64,000 bases of DNA, taken from assembly GCF_030161415.1 (NCBI RefSeq), contig NZ_BSSU01000012.1:1-64000 (forward strand), in the 5' to 3' direction. Below are positions 29,026 through 37,687 of this stretch, piece after piece; position 1 is the first letter of the stretch; every line of letters begins with the position of its first letter. The notes under the pieces are model-generated. The model searched no databases. It was given only the letters and a program-made list of their open reading frames with translations, and was not told the DNA's origin. The stretch is from Thalassotalea eurytherma. Lineage in GTDB: Bacteria > Pseudomonadota > Gammaproteobacteria > Enterobacterales > Alteromonadaceae. Position numbers and translations under genes: made by a program.

Positions 29026-31200
29026 ATGACTTTTTCTAACGTATTCAAACCAGCAGTCATAGCGACCGCTATTGCGTCAGTAGTATCAATCAATGCGATT
29101 GCAGATGACAAAGCTGACGACATCGAGCATTTATCTATTTTTGGTCACACAAATTCAGTAAATGATATTCCTGGCAGTGCGCATCATTTAAATAAAGAAG
29201 CGTTAGAGCGTTTTAATTATACCGACATTATGCGCACATTAACTTCTGTACCAGGTGTTTATGTTTTAGAAGAAGATGGTTATGGCTTACGTCCAAATGT
29301 AGGTATGCGTGGTACAGGCCAAAATAGAAGTGAAAAAGTAACGATTATGGAAGATGGTGTATTAGCAGCACCTGCAGCATACTCTGCTCCTTCAGCGTAT
29401 TACTTTCCAACTTCCGGTCGTATGGAAAGTGTTGAGGTGTTGAAAGGAACTTCAAGCGCAATGTATGGCCCTCGTACAACTGGTGGTGTTATTAATATGC
29501 TATCCCGTCAGATTCCAGAAGAGGAGTTGGCAGGAAGACTTGCACTTCAAGCTGGTGAAGACGGTTTTGGCAAAGTTCACGGCTATGTAGGTGGCAGTGG
29601 CGAACAAGTAAGCTCAGTAGTTGAGGTATTTCATTACCAAGCCGATGGGTTTAAAGACATAAACCATAGTGATGCGGATACTGGTTTTAAGAAAAACGAT
29701 GTTTTAGCTAAATTAAAAGTAAACTCAGATAGCACTGCAAAGTATTACCAAGAGCTAGAGCTTAAAGTGAAGTATGCAGATGAAAGTTCTGATGAAACTT
29801 ACATGGGTTTAACACAAACAGATTTCGAAGTTAACCCTTACACGCGTTATTCTGCTTCTCAAAAAGATAATATGAGCACAGAGCATAAGCAGCTTCAGCT
29901 TAACCATAGTATTGATTTATCTGAGCGTTTTTCTCTAGGTACCACTGCTTACTACAATGACTTCAAACGTAACTGGTACAAAACGAGCAAAGTAAATGGT
30001 ATGAGCTTAAGCTCTGGTGGCATTGATGCAGCCGCAGCATTTGATGCTGACTCGTCAGTAGGGGATTTGTCTGTAGATGTTAAAGCCAATAACCGTGCGT
30101 ATTTAGCGCAAGGTGTTCAATCTACATTATTTGCAGATTTAAATGAGCACCAATTGAAATTTGGTGTTCGTTATCATGAAGACGAAATGGACCGTTACCA
30201 GTGGGTTGATACATACAATATTGATCAAAACTACGATATGACGTTAGCAACTGCAGGCACACCTGGCACTGACTCTAACCGAATTGATAGTGCAAGTGCT
30301 ATTGCATTATTCATTCATGATCAATATACAGTAAATGACTTCATTATTAATGCAGGCTTGCGCTACGAAGACATGACGATTGAACGTCATGATTGGGGTA
30401 AATCAGATCCTTCTCGTGATGCAACACCGTCTCATAAGAAGAACGATACTGATGTTTGGTTACCATCTTTAGCTGTAACTTATAAAGTTAATCAAGATTT
30501 AGTGTTACTAGGTGGCGTTCAGAAAGGTTTTGCGCCTCCAGCTCCGGGTAATGACTCAGCAGAAAGCGAAGAAAGTGTTAACTATGAGCTTGGATTACGT
30601 TTTAACAAAGAAAGCGTAAATGCTGAAGCGATAGCATTCTATTCTGATTACTCAAATATGCATGGCAACTGTACAGCTAGCCAAGGTTGTGATGATGACA
30701 ACATTGGTAACCAATATAATGCTGGTGAAGTTGATGTTAAAGGTTTTGAATTAAAAGCTGGCTACAGTGCTGACTTAGGTGATGTAGCTATGCCGATAGA
30801 TTTGACATATACCTACACAAGTACTGAATTTAAGAATGCGTTTTCTTCAAATCTAGATACGTGGGGTGATGTCGTTGTAGGTGATGAGTTGCCATACGTC
30901 CCAGAAAATCAATTTCAATTAACGGTTGGCTTAGAAGGTGATAACTGGCGTGGTGACGTATTAGTTCGCTACTTAGGTGAGATGCGTGTGGCAGCAGGTC
31001 AAGGTAGCTATACTGCAGATGATATTGATAGCCGAACTGTTGTCGATTTTTCAGCACATTATGATATTGCTAAAAACCAACAAGTGACATTTAATATTGA
31101 TAACTTGTTAGATGAAGAATACGTAACAACAAAAACTCATGGCTCAATTATGGTTGGTAAACCACGTACTATGACTGTGGGTTATAGGTACGACTTCTAA
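29026..31200 (+). CDS. TonB-dependent ferric siderophore receptor, FecA-like
   Basis: A 724-residue outer-membrane receptor that takes up iron chelates using TonB energy. A signal peptide (about 1-28, ending NAIA) precedes a plug domain with VPGVYVLEEDGYGLRPNVGMRG and VEVLKGTSSAMYGPRTTGGVINM. The C-terminal barrel ends in YRYDF with terminal Phe. The plug resembles FecA-type (ferric citrate) receptors; the true ligand cannot be read from sequence. I start at the ATG at 29026, because the upstream in-frame extension crosses the Fur box and lacks a signal peptide. Confidence 0.9.
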   Translation: MTFSNVFKPAVIATAIASVVSINAIADDKADDIEHLSIFGHTNSVNDIPGSAHHLNKEALERFNYTDIMRTLTSVPGVYVLEEDGYGLRPNVGMRGTGQNRSEKVTIMEDGVLAAPAAYSAPSAYYFPTSGRMESVEVLKGTSSAMYGPRTTGGVINMLSRQIPEEELAGRLALQAGEDGFGKVHGYVGGSGEQVSSVVEVFHYQADGFKDINHSDADTGFKKNDVLAKLKVNSDSTAKYYQELELKVKYADESSDETYMGLTQTDFEVNPYTRYSASQKDNMSTEHKQLQLNHSIDLSERFSLGTTAYYNDFKRNWYKTSKVNGMSLSSGGIDAAAAFDADSSVGDLSVDVKANNRAYLAQGVQSTLFADLNEHQLKFGVRYHEDEMDRYQWVDTYNIDQNYDMTLATAGTPGTDSNRIDSASAIALFIHDQYTVNDFIINAGLRYEDMTIERHDWGKSDPSRDATPSHKKNDTDVWLPSLAVTYKVNQDLVLLGGVQKGFAPPAPGNDSAESEESVNYELGLRFNKESVNAEAIAFYSDYSNMHGNCTASQGCDDDNIGNQYNAGEVDVKGFELKAGYSADLGDVAMPIDLTYTYTSTEFKNAFSSNLDTWGDVVVGDELPYVPENQFQLTVGLEGDNWRGDVLVRYLGEMRVAAGQGSYTADDIDSRTVVDFSAHYDIAKNQQVTFNIDNLLDEEYVTTKTHGSIMVGKPRTMTVGYRYDF

Positions 31201-31219
31201 GTTTGATAGCTTAGACTCT

Positions 31220-31247
31220 AAAAAAACCGCCATATGGCGGTTTTTTT
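31220..31247. terminator. bidirectional terminator between the receptor and rluF
   Basis: A perfect 28-base palindrome (a7-ccgccatatggcgg-t7) between convergent genes, with T tracts in both directions. Confidence 0.9.
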
Positions 31248-31264
31248 ATGCAGAAGATTAAGTG

Positions 31265-31999
31265 TTATTCAGCTGTTTTCTTAGAATGTTTAACCGCTGT
31301 ATTGATCTCATCCATTTCTTCTTTGGTTAAATCACGCCATTGTCCAGGACGTAAACCCGCGATTGATACATTCATAATACGCGAGCGTTTAAGTTTAGTG
31401 ACCTCATAACCTAAATATTCACACATGCGTCTAATTTGTCGATTGAGCCCTTGGGTCAATATAATCCTAAACACGAATTTACTTTGCATGGTAACTTTAC
31501 ATGGTTTGGTTATGGTGCCAAGAATAGGTACACCACGAGACATACGAGTAACAAAGCGTTCGCTAATCGGTTTGTCTACCGTGACAACATATTCCTTTTC
31601 ATGAGCGTTTTCAGCACGGAGAATTTTATTTACAATGTCGCCGTCACTGGTTAAAAAGATAAGTCCTTCAGATGGTTTATCTAAACGCCCGATTGGGAAA
31701 ATACGTTCTTTATGCTTAATCGCATCGATAATATTCCCTTTTACATGACGCTCAGTCGTACAAGTGATACCGATAGGTTTATTGTACGCAATGTATACTC
31801 TATCTGATTTATTCGTTGGCATGGCAGCAATAGATTTACCATCGACTGCAACATTGTCGCCTGGCATCACTTTTGTGCCTAATTCGGGTACTTCACCATT
31901 AATCGTCACGCGACTAGCTGAAATTAATTTGTCTGCTTCACGGCGAGAGCAAAAGCCTGATTCACTGATATATTTATTGAGTCGCTTAGCGTCGGTCAT
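31265..31999 (-). CDS. rluF: 23S rRNA pseudouridine synthase RluF
   Basis: It makes pseudouridine at position 2604 of 23S rRNA in E. coli. The 244-residue protein has an N-terminal S4 RNA-binding domain (RLNKYISESGFCSRREADKL) and the catalytic domain with GRLDKPSEGL (Asp107, the same number as in E. coli). Further RluF-like stretches are AHEKEYVVTVDKPI and QGLNRQIRRMCE. It lacks the long basic C-terminal tail of the E. coli protein. Confidence 0.92.
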   Translation of the reverse strand: MTDAKRLNKYISESGFCSRREADKLISASRVTINGEVPELGTKVMPGDNVAVDGKSIAAMPTNKSDRVYIAYNKPIGITCTTERHVKGNIIDAIKHKERIFPIGRLDKPSEGLIFLTSDGDIVNKILRAENAHEKEYVVTVDKPISERFVTRMSRGVPILGTITKPCKVTMQSKFVFRIILTQGLNRQIRRMCEYLGYEVTKLKRSRIMNVSIAGLRPGQWRDLTKEEMDEINTAVKHSKKTAE

Positions 32000-32142
32000 A
32001 ATGAAAGTTTTGAGAAAAATAAATGCAATTATAACGCGCTAGCTAGGGTAAAAAACAGAAGTTTCTAAATAATGCATTCTTGCCAAATGTTGATATAGTG
32101 TTAATCGAATTCGAGGAATAATAATAAATTAAGGAAATTAAG

Positions 32143-32991
32143 ATGCGTTTATCATCGGTTTTTTCAGGTATAGCTACTGTGTTTGCTATCGTACTTATTT
32201 TTAGTAGTTGGTATGTTATCGATACGGGGCATGTAGCGGTAAAGAAAACCTTAGGTACTGTTGAACTTGAAGAAGTTGAAGCAGGCCTGAATTGGAAGTT
32301 ACCACTATTAACCAAGGCTTATGAGTTTTCAGCAAAAGAGATTGCTATCGACTTTAATGATTTACGTCCTAAAGCACGAGACAATTTACGCCTACAAGAT
32401 TTAGATATTAGTATTTATTATCGCGTTGAGCCGTCAATGATTGCTGAGACTATGGTTAAGTATGCAGCGTCATTTGTTGACGGTGAAGATGCGTTACTAC
32501 CCGCTTATGCCATCGTATTTCGTGAAGGTCGTGACGTTATCTATGAAGAAGTCACTAAGATTGACTCATTGCAGCTACATAGAAACCGAGATGAATTACG
32601 TGACGGTATAGCACAAGAGCTTCAACTGAAGCTAGATAGTAAAGATGCTGGCGTATTTACGATTACACGCGTAGCTATCAGAGCGTTAAATACCGATCCA
32701 ACGATAGAAGCAGCAATACAAAAAGCGGTACAGGCACAAAAAACACTCGAGGCTAAAAAAGTAGAAGTTGAAATTGCAGCCAAAGATGCCGAAATCGAAA
32801 TCGCTCGCGCTCGCGGTATTGCAGAGGCAAATGCCATTATCAATTCGTCACTTACTCCTGAATATTTGCAACATGAGCTAAATGAGGCGTTGAAAATGTT
32901 TGCTAACAATGACGGTGGTGTTGTGGTTATCCCTGCTCAAATGCAAAATATGAGTATGATCATGGATATGAAACAAGTTAAAGGTAAGTAG
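32143..32991 (+). CDS. SPFH/prohibitin-family membrane protein
   Basis: A 282-residue protein with one N-terminal membrane anchor (about 8-24), then a prohibitin-type SPFH domain (VKKTLGTVELEEVEAGLNWKLPLL) and an Ala/Glu-rich coiled coil (about 190-235, KKVEVEIAAKDAEIEIARARG). Such proteins form membrane ring scaffolds, often linked to membrane quality control. No FtsH or NfeD partner gene lies beside it, so the specific job is open. An aaggaaa ribosome-binding site precedes the start. Confidence 0.85.
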   Translation: MRLSSVFSGIATVFAIVLIFSSWYVIDTGHVAVKKTLGTVELEEVEAGLNWKLPLLTKAYEFSAKEIAIDFNDLRPKARDNLRLQDLDISIYYRVEPSMIAETMVKYAASFVDGEDALLPAYAIVFREGRDVIYEEVTKIDSLQLHRNRDELRDGIAQELQLKLDSKDAGVFTITRVAIRALNTDPTIEAAIQKAVQAQKTLEAKKVEVEIAAKDAEIEIARARGIAEANAIINSSLTPEYLQHELNEALKMFANNDGGVVVIPAQMQNMSMIMDMKQVKGK

Positions 32992-33005
32992 GTTATTTAA
33001 ATACG

Positions 33006-33026
33006 ATGGCTCACTTGCTGAGCCAT
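33006..33026. terminator. hairpin between the SPFH and GGDEF genes
   Basis: An 8-bp perfect stem (atggctca / tgagccat) with a 5-base loop between convergent genes. It has no strong T tract, so terminator function is only probable. Confidence 0.45.
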
Positions 33027-33037
33027 TAAACCCCACA

Positions 33038-34312
33038 CTAACTATTAACAAGTTTATAGACTAATTCTTTATCTGTAACAAACTGATTTCTACCATTGGC
33101 TTTTGCCGTATACAGATGCTGATCAGCTCGTTTTAATGCTGTTTTCATTGTTTCATCTGCACTTATTTTCGTATAACCTATGCTGACAGTGACACGCTTA
33201 TGTTTACCGAGCATTGAGTAGTCATTATTGGCAATCGCTTGCTGTAACCTATCAGCTAAATTGTGCATACCTTGCTTATCAGCACCAGGTGTAATTATTG
33301 AAAACTCTTCACCGCCAATTCTTGCTAGTGTGTCTTGCTTACGCAAGCAGCCTTGCATAGATTTAGCTATTATTTGGAGGATTTCATCGCCTATATCATG
33401 GCCAAAGTTGTCATTAATCGCTTTAAAGTGATCAACATCTATCATCATTAGTCCAACCTCATAATTTAATCTTCGAGACCTTTCTAGCTCTTCAGAAGCA
33501 CTGTTAAAGAATGCTGCCCTGTTAGAAATACCTGTTAACGAGTCGGTAAAAGCTAACGCTTCAAGTTTGGTGTTTGCCTGTATTAGAGCTTCGGTACGTT
33601 TAGCAACTAAGCTTTCTAAAGAAGTCGTTTGTTCATGAACTTTTTTACCCATGGAATTGATAGCAGCCTTTAACCTAAGCATTTCATTCTTATCATCATG
33701 AGCAACTAAGGACTCAAGAGGCGTGAAAGAGTCTTCGGGTTTAAACGTATTTAACCAATTGGCGATATCATAGATGTGCCTAGTCACTAAACGGTGAATG
33801 ATATACATGATAAACAGTGAGGCAAAAAACGTTTTAATAAACTGAGATAATAAAACAATATATATATTTTCGGCTATTGCGCTATCAGCTTGATGGGTGC
33901 TGATACCATATTCAATAGAGCCTACAATTATCTCCTGACCAGAGAAATTGAATATTAGTGTTAGCGTTTCTATCCTGGCGATCTTTCGTGTTTGGTTTTC
34001 TTGATAGGTAACAACTCCTCGTTCACTATCTAACACCTTGATCGAGTCATAATAAGGAAGTTTCATAAGCCCGCTGACTATATCGTTTGTTTGCTCTCGG
34101 TTTAGTTCATATACAGCTCTCGTGAGGCTGTTACGAGTAGATTCCAGTACAAGTTCAGCGTCAGCTAAGGTTTGGTTTAACCTTTTTTGATAGTCGATAT
34201 AAAGTTGTACTGACGTTAGAACCAGGGTAAACAGGCCACTAAACATTAAAATACGATAGAGAATTGATAAAGATAACTTGCTTGTCTCAATCCATTTTGA
34301 AAAAAACGCCAT
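33038..34312 (-). CDS. membrane-bound diguanylate cyclase (GGDEF)
   Basis: A 424-residue protein that should make cyclic di-GMP. There are two membrane segments (about 17-40 and 155-180) flanking a periplasmic sensor region of about 110 residues, then a HAMP-like/coiled-coil linker. The GGDEF domain has an active-site GGEEF near residue 333 and an intact inhibitory site RKQD nine residues earlier. I choose the ATG at 34312, preceded by aggaag; a GTG at 34336 is possible. No EAL domain is present. Confidence 0.9.
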   Translation of the reverse strand: MAFFSKWIETSKLSLSILYRILMFSGLFTLVLTSVQLYIDYQKRLNQTLADAELVLESTRNSLTRAVYELNREQTNDIVSGLMKLPYYDSIKVLDSERGVVTYQENQTRKIARIETLTLIFNFSGQEIIVGSIEYGISTHQADSAIAENIYIVLLSQFIKTFFASLFIMYIIHRLVTRHIYDIANWLNTFKPEDSFTPLESLVAHDDKNEMLRLKAAINSMGKKVHEQTTSLESLVAKRTEALIQANTKLEALAFTDSLTGISNRAAFFNSASEELERSRRLNYEVGLMMIDVDHFKAINDNFGHDIGDEILQIIAKSMQGCLRKQDTLARIGGEEFSIITPGADKQGMHNLADRLQQAIANNDYSMLGKHKRVTVSIGYTKISADETMKTALKRADQHLYTAKANGRNQFVTDKELVYKLVNS

Positions 34313-34416
34313 ATTACTTCCTATATATCGCTGCACTTGTTAGCAGCTTTGATAGACAACGTTATATCAAGATATAGTTGTTTTGATATGAATTCCATCA
34401 TGTTTTTAATGGTAAT

Positions 34417-34444
34417 AAAAAAGGCCGCTAAAGCGACCTTTTTT
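34417..34444 (-). terminator. terminator of the second EF-G gene
   Basis: A stem (aaaaaaggccgc / gcgacctttttt, one mismatch) with a taaa loop, 24 bases past the stop codon. On the minus strand it ends in a T tract. Confidence 0.8.
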
Positions 34445-34467
34445 GAGCAAAAATTAGTAATTAAAAA

Positions 34468-36555
34468 TTACTTCTTCTCGTTACGCTCTTTAACTTCAGC
34501 AATTACTTGCTCAGCAACGTTTGCTGGCGCTGATGCATAGTGGCTGAATTCCATAGAGAATTGACCACGGCCTGAAGTGATAGTACGTAAGTGACCGATG
34601 TAACCAAACATTTCTGAAAGAGGTACGTCAGCTTTAATACGAACACCAGTAGTACCAGCTTCTTGGTCTTTGATCATACCACGACGACGGTTAAGATCAC
34701 CGATTACGTCACCAACGTGATCTTCTGGCGTGAACACGTCAACTTTCATTGTTGGTTCAAGAAGTTGTGCACCTGCTTTCGGCATTGATTGACGGAATGC
34801 GCCTTTCGCTGCGATTTCGAATGCTACTGCTGATGAGTCAACTGCGTGGAAACCACCGTCGAATAATTCAACTTCAACGTCTAATACAGGGAAGCCAGCA
34901 ACTGGACCTTCTTCCATCATACCAGCGAAACCTTTTTCGATTGCAGGGAAGAATTCTTTAGGTACGTTACCACCAACAACTGTTGATGTGAATTTGAAGC
35001 CTGAGTTAGGTTCACCTGGCTTGATGCGGTAATCGATCTTACCGAATTGACCAGAACCACCAGATTGTTTCTTATGCGTGTAAGAATCTTCAATTTCTTG
35101 AGTGATTGTTTCACGGTAAGCAACTTGTGGTTTACCAACAGCTAATTCAACGCCGTAAGTACGCTTAAGGATATCTACTTTGATATCTAAGTGTAATTCA
35201 CCCATACCTTTAAGGATGGTTTCACCTGAATCTTCGTCAGTTTCAACTTGGAACGTTGGATCTTCAGCAACCATCTTACCGATAGCGATACCCATCTTCT
35301 CAGCACCACCTTTCTCTTTAGGAGAAACAGCGATTGAGATTACTGGCTCAGGGAATACCATTGCTTCAAGTGTACAAGGTTCTTTAACTGCACATAATGT
35401 GTGACCAGTTTGAACGTTCTTCATACCAACGATAGCTAAAATGTCACCGGCTTGTGCTTCAGTAAGCTCAGTACGGTCTTCAGCTTGCATTTCTACCATG
35501 CGGCCAACACGTTCTGTTTTACCTGTGAACGAGTTAAGGATAGTGTCACCCTTCTTGATCTTACCTGAGTAGATACGTACGAAAGTAAGTGCACCGAAAC
35601 GGTCATCCATAATTTTGAATGCTAATGCACGGAACGGCTCTTCAGCGTCAACTAATGCGAATTCACCAGTAGGTTCACCTTCTTCGTCTGTTAACGGTTG
35701 TGGTGGAACTTCAGTTGGAGATGGTAAGTAGTCAACAACAGCATCAAGAAGTAACTGCATACCTTTGTTCTTGAATGCAGAACCACAGTATGTAGGGAAG
35801 AACATTAATTCGTTTGTACCCTTACGGATACAAGCTTTGATTTGCTCTTCAGTCGGTGTCATTTCACCTTCTAAGTATTCCATTAGCATGTCTTCGTCTG
35901 CTTCTAATGCCGTTTCGATCATCTCTTCACGGTAAGCAGCTGCATCATCAACCATATCAGCTGGGATGTCTTCAACTTTGTAGTTTTCTGGTTGACCTGA
36001 ATCATCCCAGATGTAAGCTTTTTGAGATAATACGTCTACTACACCTACGAAATCGTCTTCTTCACCAATTGGTAAAGTCATCACTAATGGACGAGCACCA
36101 AGTACATTTTGTACTTGATCTTTAACACGGTAGAAGTTAGCACCTAAACGGTCTAATTTGTTAACGAAAATTAAGCGAGCTACTTTAGATTCGTTAGCGT
36201 AACGCCAGTTAGTTTCTGATTGAGGCTCTACACCGCCTGAACCACAGAATACACCGATACCGCCATCAAGTACTTTCAATGAACGGTAAACTTCTACTGT
36301 AAAGTCAACGTGACCAGGAGTGTCGATTACGTTAAAACGGTGCTTTTTCCATTCACAAGTAACAGCAGCAGACTGGATAGTAATACCACGCTCAGCTTCC
36401 TGTTCCATGAAGTCAGTAGTTGACTCACCATCATGTACTTCACCAATTTTATGGATCATACCTGTAAGTTTCAAAATACGCTCTGTTGTCGTGGTCTTAC
36501 CCGCATCAACGTGAGCGAAAATACCGATATTTCTGTATTTAGATAAATCTGCCAT
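34468..36555 (-). CDS. fusA2: elongation factor G, second copy outside the str operon
   Basis: A complete 695-residue EF-G with [41 protein letters not shown] and domains II-V intact. It differs clearly from the str-operon EF-G and is not a recent copy. Its codon use is strongly optimised: reading through the Ile codons I found no ATA, with ATC far ahead of ATT. That pattern is like the ribosomal genes here and unlike the str-operon fusA. It is a single-gene unit with its own promoter and terminator. It is probably a major translation factor; how the two EF-Gs share translocation and recycling is not visible. Confidence 0.95.
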   Translation of the reverse strand: MADLSKYRNIGIFAHVDAGKTTTTERILKLTGMIHKIGEVHDGESTTDFMEQEAERGITIQSAAVTCEWKKHRFNVIDTPGHVDFTVEVYRSLKVLDGGIGVFCGSGGVEPQSETNWRYANESKVARLIFVNKLDRLGANFYRVKDQVQNVLGARPLVMTLPIGEEDDFVGVVDVLSQKAYIWDDSGQPENYKVEDIPADMVDDAAAYREEMIETALEADEDMLMEYLEGEMTPTEEQIKACIRKGTNELMFFPTYCGSAFKNKGMQLLLDAVVDYLPSPTEVPPQPLTDEEGEPTGEFALVDAEEPFRALAFKIMDDRFGALTFVRIYSGKIKKGDTILNSFTGKTERVGRMVEMQAEDRTELTEAQAGDILAIVGMKNVQTGHTLCAVKEPCTLEAMVFPEPVISIAVSPKEKGGAEKMGIAIGKMVAEDPTFQVETDEDSGETILKGMGELHLDIKVDILKRTYGVELAVGKPQVAYRETITQEIEDSYTHKKQSGGSGQFGKIDYRIKPGEPNSGFKFTSTVVGGNVPKEFFPAIEKGFAGMMEEGPVAGFPVLDVEVELFDGGFHAVDSSAVAFEIAAKGAFRQSMPKAGAQLLEPTMKVDVFTPEDHVGDVIGDLNRRRGMIKDQEAGTTGVRIKADVPLSEMFGYIGHLRTITSGRGQFSMEFSHYASAPANVAEQVIAEVKERNEKK

Positions 36556-36593
36556 TTTCTTGCTCTATTGGGTTATTGATTAAAAACCGCGCG

Positions 36594-36602
36594 AGTATAC
36601 CA
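36594..36602 (-). promoter_or_regulatory. extended -10 promoter of the second EF-G gene
   Basis: On the minus strand the sequence reads TGG-TATACT followed by a very GC-rich discriminator (cgcgcgg). The TGn motif makes this an extended -10 element; no good -35 box is visible. The discriminator suggests stringent control, as for ribosomal promoters. Confidence 0.65.
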
Positions 36603-36860
36603 GAACTAACATAAAAGCTATATAAGAAAATTGAGATTGTTGTATTTTTTAATCTTAAATTCATTTTTCTAAACAAAATTAATACTTTTAGTTCAAAACG
36701 AGTAATAAAATCCCTCACCCGCGCTTCGCTGCATATTTCATCTAGTTGTCAATTTTCTGAAAAGAATCTGTCAACTAGATTCATTATTTTAGCTCATATT
36801 GAAGAAGCTGATGTGCCATTTTTAGTTGTAGCAAATAATTAAAATAAAGTGAGAAGCAAT
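36603..36860. other. intergenic region with an inverted repeat
   Basis: No gene between the divergent second EF-G gene and the LpxH-like gene. A perfect 9-bp inverted repeat (atctagttg 36740-36748 / caactagat 36772-36780) spans a 23-base loop. Its function is unknown. Confidence 0.5.
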
Positions 36861-37661
36861 ATGGCAAAAACCTCATATAAGACGGTATGGTTATCTGATA
36901 TTCATTTAGGCTCGAAAGATTGCAAAGCAGATTACCTGTTAAGTTTTCTTAAACACTCAAATATCGAAAAACTTTACTTGGTAGGCGACATTGTTGATAT
37001 GTGGGCAATGAGTAAATCCTTTCGTTGGCCACAAACCCATAATGACGTGCTACATCAGCTTTTAAAATTATCCAAAAGCGGTACGCAAGTCATTTACCTT
37101 CCTGGCAACCATGATGCCCCTCTTCAGCAATATCACGGATTACAATTTGGTGAGATAGAAGTAGCTAGAGAAATTTCGCATATCACGGCAAAAGGGCAAA
37201 AGTTATTGGTATTACACGGTGATCAGTTCGATAGTCAACTAGCTCTAGGTAAGTTGACGACAAAGCTGGGTGATTTTGGCTATGACTTATTGCTCTTTTT
37301 AGATCGTTGTTATCACAAAGTACAGGGTAACCATGCCATGCGGTATTGGTCGCTTGCCCGATATATAAAAAGCCATGTAAAAGGTGCTCAAAAAGCTATT
37401 GAACGTTATCGAGAAGTTTGTTGCCGTGCTGCTCGAGAACGTGGCTTTGATGGTGTTGTCTGCGGTCACATTCATCATCCTGAAATTAGTGAGCACGAAG
37501 GGACTTTGTACTTTAATGATGGTGATTGGGTTGAAAGTTGCTCAGCGCTAGTGGAAGACAAGCAGGGTGAAATAAAACTGGTTTATTGGCCATTTACTGA
37601 TATTCACGTAGAGCCGCCAAGCCTTGGTGAGATAATTAACAACAATAGTAAAGTTGCTTAG
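36861..37661 (+). CDS. LpxH-like UDP-2,3-diacylglucosamine diphosphatase family phosphoesterase
   Basis: A 266-residue calcineurin-like metallophosphoesterase. The metal-binding motifs are complete: SDIHLG (13-15), GDIVD (42-43), GNHD (82-85), HGDQFD (119-121) and GHIHH (202-206). The closest recognisable role is the LpxH step of lipid A synthesis (UDP-2,3-diacylglucosamine to lipid X). Many bacteria carry extra LpxH-like paralogues, so the substrate is uncertain. It is followed after 26 bases by a lipid acyltransferase, presumably in one operon. The ATG at 36861 is preferred to the GTG at 36849. Confidence 0.78.
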   Translation: MAKTSYKTVWLSDIHLGSKDCKADYLLSFLKHSNIEKLYLVGDIVDMWAMSKSFRWPQTHNDVLHQLLKLSKSGTQVIYLPGNHDAPLQQYHGLQFGEIEVAREISHITAKGQKLLVLHGDQFDSQLALGKLTTKLGDFGYDLLLFLDRCYHKVQGNHAMRYWSLARYIKSHVKGAQKAIERYREVCCRAARERGFDGVVCGHIHHPEISEHEGTLYFNDGDWVESCSALVEDKQGEIKLVYWPFTDIHVEPPSLGEIINNNSKVA

Positions 37662-37687
37662 CAGCTAAATTCAAAGAAACAAATTTT

